Translations under genes and position numbers: made by a program
In this document: positions 37,099-44,922 of the stretch, in pieces
Layout of the letters: the number at the start of each line of letters is the position of its first letter
Numbering within the stretch: position 1 is the stretch's first letter
The notes under the pieces: generated by a model
What the model saw: the letters and a program-made list of their open reading frames with translations, nothing else
Told to the model about the DNA's origin: nothing
The model's database searches: none
From: Flavobacterium indicum GPTSA100-9 = DSM 17447
GTDB lineage: Bacteria > Bacteroidota > Bacteroidia > Flavobacteriales > Flavobacteriaceae
NCBI RefSeq assembly: GCF_000455605.1
Contig: NC_017025.1
Location: 2,046,001-2,110,000, forward strand
DNA length: 64,000 nucleotides
Direction: 5' to 3'

Positions 37099-38679
37099 AT
37101 GCCTAGCGACTGTATCACTTTTCAAGAATCGGGTTATTTTTCAAATTTAATTGTTGATTATTTAAATCAAAATTCCAATTTAAATTCACTTTATAATTTT
37201 TCTCCTTCAATAGAAAACTATAAATTACAAATAGATTTAAAAAGACAAAATTACAACCACAATAACAGAAAAACACTTGTTGAAACTTTAAAAAAGCAAT
37301 ACGATTCTATTTCTATTTCTGAACAAACTAAAAGAAATATTGAATTACTAGGAAAAGAAAATACCTATACAATTACAACCGGTCATCAATTAAATTTGTT
37401 TACCGGACCACTTTACTTTATATACAAAATCGTATCAACCATAAATACGGTAAAAGCACTTCAAATAAAATATCCTGAATTTAATTTTGTACCCATATAT
37501 TGGATGGCAACCGAAGATCATGATTTTGAAGAAATTAATTACTTTACTATTAATGACTCAAAAATAAAATGGAAAAAAGAATCTAAAGGACCTGTAGGCA
37601 GATTATCAACAGAGGGGTTAGAAGATGTTTATACCGAATTAAAATCAAAAATTGGTTTAGGCACCACGGCAGATTATTTACTTCATCTGTTTGAAAACGC
37701 CTATTTAAAACACACTAATTTAGCCGATGCAACACGCTATTTAACAAATGAATTATTTAAAGAATATGGATTGGTTATAGTAGATGCAGATGATAAAAGT
37801 TTGAAAAATCTATTTGTTCCTTACATTAAAAATGAACTGTTAAATCAAACTTCATTTGAAGAAGTGAGCAAAACTAATCAATTACTCAAAAATTATACAA
37901 TTCAAGTTAATCCAAGAGCAATTAATTTCTTTTATATGAAAAACAATTTGAGAGAACGAATTGTTTTAGAAAATGATACATATAAAGTTTTAAATACCTC
38001 TATTGAGTTTTCAAAAGAAGAAATTTTAAACGAAATTCAAAATGCTCCTGAAAAATTTAGTCCAAATGTAATTTTAAGACCATTATACCAAGAAGTACTT
38101 TTACCCAATCTTGGATATATTGGAGGTGGCGGGGAAATAGCCTACTGGCTACAATTAAAATCAAATTTTGAAGCCAATAATATTTCCTTTCCTATTTTAC
38201 AGTTAAGAAATTCAGCGCTAATTGCAACTGAAAAACAAGTAAAAAAACTTGACAAATTACAACTTACTTGGAAAGAAATCTTTTTACCTACTGATCATTT
38301 GACCTCAATAAAAGTAAAACAACTTTCTACTGTTTCATTTAATTTTGATAATCAAATAGCATTCTTAAAAGAACAATTTAAAGTATTAGAAAATATCGCA
38401 ATACAAACAGATGCTTCTTTTATGGGTGCAGTTAAAGCGCAAGAAACAAAACAAATTAAAGGTTTAAAAAACCTTGAAAAAAGACTGTTAAAAGCTGAAA
38501 AAAGAAAGTATAGCGAAGAGTTAAATCAAATAGTAAACCTCAAAAATGAATTATTCCCTAACGGAAATTTACAAGAACGAGTAAGTAATTTTTCTACATT
38601 TTACGACGTGAATTTTATTTCTATTTGTTGTGCAAAATTTAATCCGTTTGTCGCCGAATTCACACTTCTAATTTCTTAA
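37099..38679 (+). CDS. bshC: Bacillithiol biosynthesis cysteine-adding enzyme BshC
   Basis: BshC adds cysteine to glucosaminyl-malate in the last step of bacillithiol synthesis. The 526-residue length fits. Recognisable segments include SDCITFQESGYFSNLIVDYL at the start, TITTGHQLNLFTGPLYFIYK, FVPIYWMATEDHDFEEINYF with the HxFEE-type motif, NVILRPLYQEVLLPNLGYIG followed by GGGEIAYWLQL, and a C-terminal coiled coil rich in Lys/Glu/Leu. It stands alone between the T9SS gene and the SUMF1 gene; bshB1, another gene of the pathway, is at 61208-61924. Confidence 0.94.
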   Translation: MPSDCITFQESGYFSNLIVDYLNQNSNLNSLYNFSPSIENYKLQIDLKRQNYNHNNRKTLVETLKKQYDSISISEQTKRNIELLGKENTYTITTGHQLNLFTGPLYFIYKIVSTINTVKALQIKYPEFNFVPIYWMATEDHDFEEINYFTINDSKIKWKKESKGPVGRLSTEGLEDVYTELKSKIGLGTTADYLLHLFENAYLKHTNLADATRYLTNELFKEYGLVIVDADDKSLKNLFVPYIKNELLNQTSFEEVSKTNQLLKNYTIQVNPRAINFFYMKNNLRERIVLENDTYKVLNTSIEFSKEEILNEIQNAPEKFSPNVILRPLYQEVLLPNLGYIGGGGEIAYWLQLKSNFEANNISFPILQLRNSALIATEKQVKKLDKLQLTWKEIFLPTDHLTSIKVKQLSTVSFNFDNQIAFLKEQFKVLENIAIQTDASFMGAVKAQETKQIKGLKNLEKRLLKAEKRKYSEELNQIVNLKNELFPNGNLQERVSNFSTFYDVNFISICCAKFNPFVAEFTLLIS

Positions 38680-38787
38680 TTTTTTAACAATACACTATTT
38701 TTTTGTTATATTTTTATCATTTTAGTGCATTTTATCGATTAATTTGTGTTTTTACCTAACATATTATTAACATTGTAGATACGTAAA

Positions 38788-38795
38788 TACATTTG
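38788..38795 (+). promoter_or_regulatory. -7 promoter element before the SUMF1-domain gene
   Basis: TACATTTG matches TAnnTTTG 24 bases before the ATG at 38819. The nearest upstream TTG (38773) is only 12 bases away, too short for the consensus. Confidence 0.45.
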
Positions 38796-38818
38796 CAACC
38801 GATTTAAAACCTACTAAA

Positions 38819-39637
38819 ATGAAAAAAATTACAATTGCCTTATTATCAATTACTAGTATTACTTTATTTTCATTTTCTTCATTACTCCCTTTTAATATGA
38901 TAAAAGTAGATGGAGCAAAATTTATGATGGGATCTAAAGATCAAGATATAACCGCTGATGTTGATGAACAAAAAGAACATGAAGTAAATTTAGACAATTT
39001 CGAAATCAGTAAATATGAAGTAACTGTTTGGGAATGGAAACAATATTTAAAAGCAAACAAAAAGAAACTTCCTAAAGCACCATCTTGGGGCTGGAGCGAC
39101 AAAGCGCCAATTAACAATATTACTTGGGAAGAAGCCATTTCATATTGCAATTGGTTAAGTAAAAAAGAAGGTCTTACTCCAGCTTATTCAGTTAAAGGTC
39201 CTTTTTATGTATGTAACTTTAAAGCTAATGGATACCGATTACCTACAGAAGCTGAATGGGAATTTGCTGCTAAAGGTGGTAAAAACAGTAAAGGATTTAA
39301 ATATTCAGGAAGTAATACATTAGATGATGTTGCTTGGCATAAAGGAAATAGTAATGGAAAACCACACACTGTTGGAACAAAATTACCAAATGAACTAGGA
39401 ATCTACGATATGACTGGAAATGTATGGGAATGGTGTTGGGATTGGTATAATACTGATTACTATAAAACTGAACCAAACAACAATCCGAAAGGACCTGAAA
39501 TGGGTGATAAAAAAAGTGTTAGAGGGGGATCTTGGGATAGTCAACCTAATTATTGTAGACCTGCCAATAGAATTTCTACCTATCCTAATAAAACGCATGA
39601 GTTTTACGGATTTAGAACTGTAAGAACAATTAACTAA
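38819..39637 (+). CDS. Secreted SUMF1/formylglycine-generating-enzyme-fold protein
   Basis: This 272-residue protein has a signal peptide (about 1-22) and a full SUMF1 domain: MIKVDGAKFMMGSKDQD, YEVTVWEWKQYL, APINNITWEEAISYCNWLS, YRLPTEAEWEFAAKGG, GIYDMTGNVWEWCWDWYN, RGGSWDSQPNYCRPANR and the terminal YGFRTVR. In active formylglycine-generating enzymes two cysteines lie in the RGGSx segment; here the first position appears to be serine and only the second (NYC) is kept. It is therefore more likely a structural or binding relative, as GldJ/GldK are, than a sulfatase maturase. Confidence 0.85.
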   Translation: MKKITIALLSITSITLFSFSSLLPFNMIKVDGAKFMMGSKDQDITADVDEQKEHEVNLDNFEISKYEVTVWEWKQYLKANKKKLPKAPSWGWSDKAPINNITWEEAISYCNWLSKKEGLTPAYSVKGPFYVCNFKANGYRLPTEAEWEFAAKGGKNSKGFKYSGSNTLDDVAWHKGNSNGKPHTVGTKLPNELGIYDMTGNVWEWCWDWYNTDYYKTEPNNNPKGPEMGDKKSVRGGSWDSQPNYCRPANRISTYPNKTHEFYGFRTVRTIN

Positions 39638-39654
39638 TTATTTTTCAATACAAC

Positions 39655-39684
39655 TTGTATAAAGAAATATAAGTAGTACCTTTG
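39655..39684 (+). promoter_or_regulatory. Promoter of ndk
   Basis: TTG (39655-39657), 19 bases, TACCTTTG (39677-39684) is an exact match to TTG-N17-23-TAnnTTTG. The ATG of ndk follows 15 bases later. It rules out the in-frame start at 39682, which lies inside the -7 element. Confidence 0.85.
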
Positions 39685-39699
39685 CAAAAAAATAAAAAA

Positions 39700-40119
39700 A
39701 TGGCAAGTAACAGAACTTTTACAATGATTAAACCAGATGCTGTTGAAAATGGACACATCGGTGGAATTTTAAATATGATTACTGAAGGTGGTTTCAGAAT
39801 CGTAGCAATGAAATTAACACAATTAACTGTAGCAGATGCTCAAAAATTCTATGCCGTTCACAGTGAAAGACCTTTCTTTGGTGAATTAGTTGAATTCATG
39901 ACAAGAGGTCCTATCGTTGCTGCAATCTTAGAAAAAGATAACGCTGTAGAAGATTTCAGAACTTTAATTGGTGCTACAAACCCTGCTGATGCTGCTGAAG
40001 GTACAATCCGTAAAAAATACGCAACTTCAATTGGTGAAAATGCAGTTCACGGTTCTGACTCAGATGAAAATGCAGCTATTGAAGGTGCATTCCATTTTGC
40101 TGGAAGAGAGCAATTTTAA
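39700..40119 (+). CDS. ndk: Nucleoside-diphosphate kinase
   Basis: This 139-residue enzyme transfers the gamma phosphate between nucleoside triphosphates and diphosphates. It has the canonical start [19 protein letters not shown], the nucleotide-binding [20 protein letters not shown] with [20 protein letters not shown], and the active-site histidine in [15 protein letters not shown]. Length and sequence are typical. The ATG at 39700 is chosen because a perfect promoter ends at 39684. It is monocistronic, ending at the terminator at 40156. Confidence 0.97.
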   Translation: MASNRTFTMIKPDAVENGHIGGILNMITEGGFRIVAMKLTQLTVADAQKFYAVHSERPFFGELVEFMTRGPIVAAILEKDNAVEDFRTLIGATNPADAAEGTIRKKYATSIGENAVHGSDSDENAAIEGAFHFAGREQF

Positions 40120-40155
40120 TTCAATCGACTATCAATTTTTTTGATAACTGATATA

Positions 40156-40189
40156 AAAAAACCCGATTTGTTTTCAAATCGGGTTTTTT
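40156..40189. terminator. Bidirectional intrinsic terminator
   Basis: AACCCGATTTG and CAAATCGGGTT pair over TTTT, with A and T tracts on both sides, between convergent ndk and the regulator gene whose stop codon abuts it. Confidence 0.92.
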
Positions 40190-41668
40190 TTATTTGTATT
40201 TCTCCATAATTTCTTTAACTACCTCATCTGTTTGACCAAATCGTTGTTTTCGTTCTAAATTCCTTGGTTGTGCCACTCGTACTTCACAATCCGAAATAGA
40301 ACACGACTCACAAGTTACTCCTACCCTTTTCACTGGAATTGAATCATCGTGTAAAAAATGTAATTTGCCCAGAGAATGTGGAGTGATCATAATTCCTAAA
40401 GCGATACTTCTATAATACCCTTTTCTAAAAGGATCCTTAGTTGCCGTTGACATTACAAAATATTTATTATCTGTATGCGTATATGAAGAAATTTGACACG
40501 AAAACAATTCTTCGTTCTTCAAATTAGGCAACTCACTTAAAGTCTTAATCGACACCCAACGACGACAATAATGTTCGTTACGTTCATTAGCATGTGGTTC
40601 TAACAAATTAGTAATATGCAGTTCTTTCGTTAATTGAAAATCGCCTCTTTCTGGCTTATAACTAAAGCGCAAAAAGAATAAATTTTTCAAATTAAAATCT
40701 TTAGGTAAAATATTCGTTAAACGTTGATAAAACGTTTCTGGAGAATCTGTAAATTCTTGAATTATAGCATTAAATTTAGCTTCATCAAACTGTTTATTTT
40801 CAAAAAACATTTTTAATTCCTTCACTAAACGTTTTCTTGGAATGAGCAATGCACCCGCAAAATATGAGGCAATAAAATTATTCAATACTTGATCAAAACG
40901 ATCAAACTTTATCCATGAAAAAGTAAATAATCGATCTGAAATTTTCAAATAGTTATAAGCAATTTCTTTGGCATATATAAACAATCGTTGTGAGGTATCT
41001 GTTTCAGAAGACACTAATAATGTTTTTGAAGTAGGCACAAAAACTGAACGTAAATTATTCAATTCTTTATGTTTGGATAATTCTTCATTTTCAATAGTAT
41101 AACCGTACTCTTCAATCAAAATTTCTTCTAAATCCGAAACTTCAATTTTTTTATTTAAATCAATTGAATACGCTTTGGCAAATTGCTCAACTTCATTTTC
41201 ATATTCTTCAAAGTAGTTGTTATTTGCTTCTTGATATGAACGTAATGCTGCCAAGAAAAAACTTTCTCTTGTTAAATTATAATGCTTAGCTATTTCAAAC
41301 AAAGTACTAATAAAAGCATTGACTTTTAATGGTGCCTCTGCAATGATATCAATTAAATCACTCTCTTTAATTCCAAAAATATCAAGCGGAATTTCTTTTA
41401 AAATTCGAGATTGAAGAATCTCGCCAATCGGAGCTAAGTTTTTATCTAACTTTAAAGAAACCAATTGATCATAAGACGTTTCAAGTGCATCGGCAAGCAA
41501 TACAATCTTATCTCTTTTAGGGTATTTTTTTCCTTTCTCGATTTCATTTAAATACGATTTTGACAAGCCTGTAACTTTAGCCAATCCAAATAATGACAAA
41601 TTTTTATCGGTTCGAACCTGCTTCAGTTTTAAACCAAAAATCAATCGGATGTATTCTTCTTCAATCAT
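40190..41668 (-). CDS. XRE-family regulator with IrrE-like domain, RamB/ScfR type
   Basis: This 492-residue regulator begins with an XRE helix-turn-helix (about 8-65: LKQVRTDKNLSLFGLAKVTG, LSKSYLNEIEKGKKYPKRDK). A central region resembles the IrrE/ImmA-like domain of short-chain fatty-acyl regulators (FTFSWIKFDRFDQVLNNFIA, YFAGALLIPRKRLVKELKMF). The C-terminal cysteine-rich segment GVTCESCSISDCEVRVAQPR is typical of the RamB/ScfR (DUF2083-type) class. Actinobacterial RamB controls acetate and glyoxylate-shunt genes; here the gene is divergent from aceB-aceA, 190 bases apart, which strongly supports the same job. The zinc-type HExxH of ImmA proteases is not present. Confidence 0.88.
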   Translation of the reverse strand: MIEEEYIRLIFGLKLKQVRTDKNLSLFGLAKVTGLSKSYLNEIEKGKKYPKRDKIVLLADALETSYDQLVSLKLDKNLAPIGEILQSRILKEIPLDIFGIKESDLIDIIAEAPLKVNAFISTLFEIAKHYNLTRESFFLAALRSYQEANNNYFEEYENEVEQFAKAYSIDLNKKIEVSDLEEILIEEYGYTIENEELSKHKELNNLRSVFVPTSKTLLVSSETDTSQRLFIYAKEIAYNYLKISDRLFTFSWIKFDRFDQVLNNFIASYFAGALLIPRKRLVKELKMFFENKQFDEAKFNAIIQEFTDSPETFYQRLTNILPKDFNLKNLFFLRFSYKPERGDFQLTKELHITNLLEPHANERNEHYCRRWVSIKTLSELPNLKNEELFSCQISSYTHTDNKYFVMSTATKDPFRKGYYRSIALGIMITPHSLGKLHFLHDDSIPVKRVGVTCESCSISDCEVRVAQPRNLERKQRFGQTDEVVKEIMEKYK

Positions 41669-41736
41669 TTTACTTGAATTTAAAAAAAATAGTGAAACTA
41701 TAAAAAAATAAAATTCCTATAATTTTCAATACTTCA

Positions 41737-41744
41737 CAAATATA
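41737..41744 (-). promoter_or_regulatory. -7 promoter element of the RamB-like regulator
   Basis: TATATTTG on the minus strand matches TAnnTTTG 68 bases before the regulator ATG. The first TTTTTGCGAA motif (41750-41759) lies just upstream of it, in the -33 area. Confidence 0.5.
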
Positions 41745-41749
41745 AAACA

Positions 41750-41801
41750 TTTTTGCGAAAATATTTTTTTAAAATTTTTTATACTTTTTGCGAACGTTCG
41801 C
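41750..41801. promoter_or_regulatory. Candidate operators in the regulator-aceB divergent region
   Basis: The ten bases TTTTTGCGAA occur twice in direct orientation, at 41750-41759 and 41785-41794. The second copy leads into a perfect 12-base palindrome GCGAACGTTCGC (41790-41801) that directly abuts the aceB -33 TTG. The placement, one copy near each divergent promoter, suggests binding sites for the RamB-like protein. TTTGCGAA also resembles the actinobacterial RamB half-site TTTGCAAA as I remember it. Confidence 0.6.
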
Positions 41802-41832
41802 TTGTTTTGTATTTTTTAATTTTATAATATTG
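41802..41832 (+). promoter_or_regulatory. Promoter of aceB
   Basis: TTG (41802-41804), 20 bases, then TAATATTG (41825-41832), one mismatch from TAnnTTTG. The aceB ATG follows 26 bases later. Confidence 0.65.
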
Positions 41833-41858
41833 TACACAGAAACATAAATAACTATTTT

Positions 41859-43439
41859 ATGAAAACACAATCAACACAACTTACAGTTTTAAATCAAAAT
41901 AAATTTTCTACAATCCTAACAGAAGAAGCGTTAGCATTTTTAACTGCATTACATACCAACTTTAATAGCAAAAGGATTGAATTAGTAAAAAAAAGAGAGA
42001 CAAAACAAGCTTTATATGATAGTGGTGCTTTTCCATCTTTTCCTAAAGAAACTGAAGCCTTAAGAAATGAAGATTGGACAGCAGCTCCTATTCCAGCAAT
42101 ATTATTAGATAGAAGAGTTGAAATTACAGGGCCAGTTGATCGAAAAATGGTAATCAATGCATTAAATTCAGGAGCTAAAATTTTTATGGCTGATTTTGAA
42201 GATAGTTGTTCGCCCACTTGGAACAATGTAATGGAAGGACAAGAAAATATAAAAGATGCTGTAAATAAAAGTATACGATTAGAACAAAATGGCAAAACTT
42301 ATCAATTAAACTCTGAAACCGCTACCTTATTAGTTCGACCGAGAGGTTTGCATTTGGAAGAGAAAAATTTACAAGTTGAAGAAGAAAAAATGTCGGGCGC
42401 ATTAGTGGATTTCGGATTGTTTTTTTATCACAACGCGCATTCCTTACTCAAACAAGGATTAGGTCCTTATTTCTATTTACCAAAACTAGAATCTTATGAA
42501 GAAGCGCGTTGGTGGAATGAAGTGTTTATTTATGCACAGAACTATTGTAATATTCCGGTTGGAACGATAAAAGCAACCGTATTAATTGAAACGATAACCG
42601 CAAGTTTTCAATTAGATGAAATAATTTACGAATTAAAAGAACATATTGCCGGATTGAATTGTGGTCGTTGGGATTATATTTTTTCCTATATCAAAAAATT
42701 AAAATCACACCCCGATTTCATAGTTCCTGATCGTGATCAAATTACCATGACAAGCCCTTTCATGAGCGCCTATTCTTTAAGGGTCATTCAAGTTTGTCAT
42801 AAAAGGAATATTCTTGCTATCGGCGGAATGGCTGCACAAATTCCGATTAAAAATAACGAAGAAGCAAATCAAACTGCATTTGATAAAGTGAAAGCCGATA
42901 AAGAACGAGAAGTGAAAAACGGCCATGACGGCACTTGGGTTGCACATCCTGCCTTGGTTCCTTTAGCTATGCAGGTATTTAATGAAAATATGCCAACTAA
43001 AAACCAATTACATATTAAAAGAAATGAAATTCAAATTACAGAAAAACAGTTATTAGAATTACCAATTGGTTCAATCACTGAAATTGGAATTAGAAAAAAC
43101 ATCAATGTTGGAATATTATATATGGAATCATGGCTAATGGGTGTTGGAGCGGCAGCCTTATATCATTTAATGGAAGATGCTGCAACCGCAGAAATTTCAA
43201 GAGCACAATTATGGCTTTGGTTAAAAAAACAAGTAAAAACAGATAAGGGTACTGAAATTACAAAAGAATTATATCAAAAATATATTCCAGAAGAATTGGA
43301 AAAAATAAAAAACTATGTAGGACTTAAACGTTTTGAAGAAGGCAAATTTGAATTAGCCACCTCACTTTTTTCAACCTTGATCATGAAGGACGAATTAGAT
43401 GATTTTTTAACACTGGAAGCCTACAACTATATTGATTAA
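41859..43439 (+). CDS. aceB: Malate synthase A
   Basis: This 526-residue enzyme condenses glyoxylate with acetyl-CoA to malate in the glyoxylate shunt. Family segments include NSGAKIFMADFEDSCSPTWN, TATLLVRPRGLHLEEKNL, GPYFYLPKLESYEEARWWNE, GTIKATVLIETITASFQLDE with the conserved glutamate, AGLNCGRWDYIFSYIKKLKS, and DGTWVAHPALVPLAMQVF. Length is normal for the A isoform. It is transcribed with aceA, divergent from the RamB-like regulator. Between aceB and aceA lies an 83-base gap with a hairpin pointing the other way. Confidence 0.96.
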   Translation: MKTQSTQLTVLNQNKFSTILTEEALAFLTALHTNFNSKRIELVKKRETKQALYDSGAFPSFPKETEALRNEDWTAAPIPAILLDRRVEITGPVDRKMVINALNSGAKIFMADFEDSCSPTWNNVMEGQENIKDAVNKSIRLEQNGKTYQLNSETATLLVRPRGLHLEEKNLQVEEEKMSGALVDFGLFFYHNAHSLLKQGLGPYFYLPKLESYEEARWWNEVFIYAQNYCNIPVGTIKATVLIETITASFQLDEIIYELKEHIAGLNCGRWDYIFSYIKKLKSHPDFIVPDRDQITMTSPFMSAYSLRVIQVCHKRNILAIGGMAAQIPIKNNEEANQTAFDKVKADKEREVKNGHDGTWVAHPALVPLAMQVFNENMPTKNQLHIKRNEIQITEKQLLELPIGSITEIGIRKNINVGILYMESWLMGVGAAALYHLMEDAATAEISRAQLWLWLKKQVKTDKGTEITKELYQKYIPEELEKIKNYVGLKRFEEGKFELATSLFSTLIMKDELDDFLTLEAYNYID

Positions 43440-43474
43440 CAAAAAAAACTGCCGAATGCGGCAACATTCGACAG
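43440..43474 (-). terminator. Antisense-oriented terminator-like hairpin between aceB and aceA
   Basis: CTGCCGAATG and CATTCGACAG form a ten-base-pair stem with one mismatch and a CGGCAA loop. On the plus strand it is preceded by an A tract and not followed by T residues, so the U-tract terminator geometry exists only for minus-strand transcription. In the plus direction it could instead act as an mRNA stability hairpin between the two cistrons. Confidence 0.5.
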
Positions 43475-43522
43475 CTCAATTAAAATAATTATTTACATAA
43501 CTATTAAAAACAATACAAAAGT

Positions 43523-44800
43523 ATGAAAACACAAGACAGAATTCAAGCATTAATTTCAGATTGGACCACAAATCCTAGATGGAAAGGAATCGAAAGACCT
43601 TATACTGCTGAAAAAGTAGTAGAACTTCAGGGTTCCTACCAAATCGAATATTCTATTGCAAAAAGAGGCGCTGAAATTTTATGGAATAAATTAAATAACC
43701 AAGATTGGGTGGCTGGTTTAGGTGCTTTAACAGGTAATCAAGCCATACAAGAAGTTGAAGCCGGTTTAGAAGCGATTTATTTAAGTGGATGGCAAGTAGC
43801 CGCAGATGCTAATTTAGCAGGAGAAATGTACCCTGATCAATCGTTATATCCTGCCAATAGTGTACCTCAAGTTGTAAAAAGAATCAACAATGCCTTATTA
43901 AGAGCAGACCAAATTCAGTCGGTAAATAAAGTTGAAAACAAAAAAGATTATTTAGTACCAATAGTAGCAGATGCAGAAGCAGGATTTGGAGGCAATCTAA
44001 ATGCTTTTGAATTAATGAAAGGCATGATTGAAGCAGGTGCGGCTGGCGTTCACTTTGAAGACCAATTGTCGTCTGCAAAAAAATGTGGGCATTTAGGAGG
44101 AAAAGTATTGGTACCTACACAAGAGGCTATTAATAAATTAATTGCTGCACGTTTAGCCGCTGACACCATGGGAGTTCCTACCATAATTGTAGCACGAACA
44201 GATGCTGATGCAGCCAACTTATTAACTAGTGATATCGACGATAGAGACAAAGAATTTGTTACAGGAGAGCGCTCTCCAGAAGGCTTTTTCTATGTAAAAG
44301 CAGGATTAGAACAAGGCATTTCAAGAGGATTATCTTATGCGCCTTATGCTGATTTAATTTGGTTAGAAACATCTACTCCAGACCTAGAAGAAGCTAGAAA
44401 ATTTGCAGAAGCCATTCATGCTAAATTTCCCGGAAAATTATTAGCTTATAACTGCTCCCCTTCATTTAATTGGGCTGCAAAATTGAGCGTAGAACAAATG
44501 GAAACTTTCCGTGAGGATATTGCCAAAATGGGATATAAATTCCAATTTATTACTTTGGCTGGATTCCACGCTTTAAATACTTCCATGTTTGAATTAGCAT
44601 TGGCTTATAAAAGAAAAGGAATGGCGGGATACTCTGAATTACAGCAAAAAGAATTTGCGCTTCAAGCTGAAGGATTCCGCGCTGTAAAACACCAAAATTT
44701 TGTAGGCACTACTTATTTTGATGAAGTACAAAATGCAGTTACTGCTGGTTTAGCATCAACTGTAGCAATGAAAGATTCTACTGAAACTGCACAGTTTTAA
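43523..44800 (+). CDS. aceA: Isocitrate lyase
   Basis: This 425-residue enzyme splits isocitrate into succinate and glyoxylate. It carries [20 protein letters not shown], the catalytic cysteine in the [20 protein letters not shown] block ([10 protein letters not shown]), [20 protein letters not shown], and [20 protein letters not shown] with [11 protein letters not shown]. All residues of the KKCGH motif are present. It follows aceB and completes the glyoxylate shunt. A terminator follows at 44841. Confidence 0.97.
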   Translation: MKTQDRIQALISDWTTNPRWKGIERPYTAEKVVELQGSYQIEYSIAKRGAEILWNKLNNQDWVAGLGALTGNQAIQEVEAGLEAIYLSGWQVAADANLAGEMYPDQSLYPANSVPQVVKRINNALLRADQIQSVNKVENKKDYLVPIVADAEAGFGGNLNAFELMKGMIEAGAAGVHFEDQLSSAKKCGHLGGKVLVPTQEAINKLIAARLAADTMGVPTIIVARTDADAANLLTSDIDDRDKEFVTGERSPEGFFYVKAGLEQGISRGLSYAPYADLIWLETSTPDLEEARKFAEAIHAKFPGKLLAYNCSPSFNWAAKLSVEQMETFREDIAKMGYKFQFITLAGFHALNTSMFELALAYKRKGMAGYSELQQKEFALQAEGFRAVKHQNFVGTTYFDEVQNAVTAGLASTVAMKDSTETAQF

Positions 44801-44840
44801 TTAGATAAAGTATTGATTATAATTTAGTTTGTTTGTAATG

Positions 44841-44876
44841 AAAAGCCGCTAAGGAAATCTTCCAAAGCGGCTTTTT
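44841..44876 (+). terminator. Intrinsic terminator after aceA
   Basis: AAAAGCCGCT and AGCGGCTTTT pair, and an inner GGAA/TTCC pair extends the stem; T residues follow. Confidence 0.88.
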
Positions 44877-44922
44877 CTATATAACAATAAAATTAAAAAA
44901 CGTAATAAATTTAACCGCTGTA

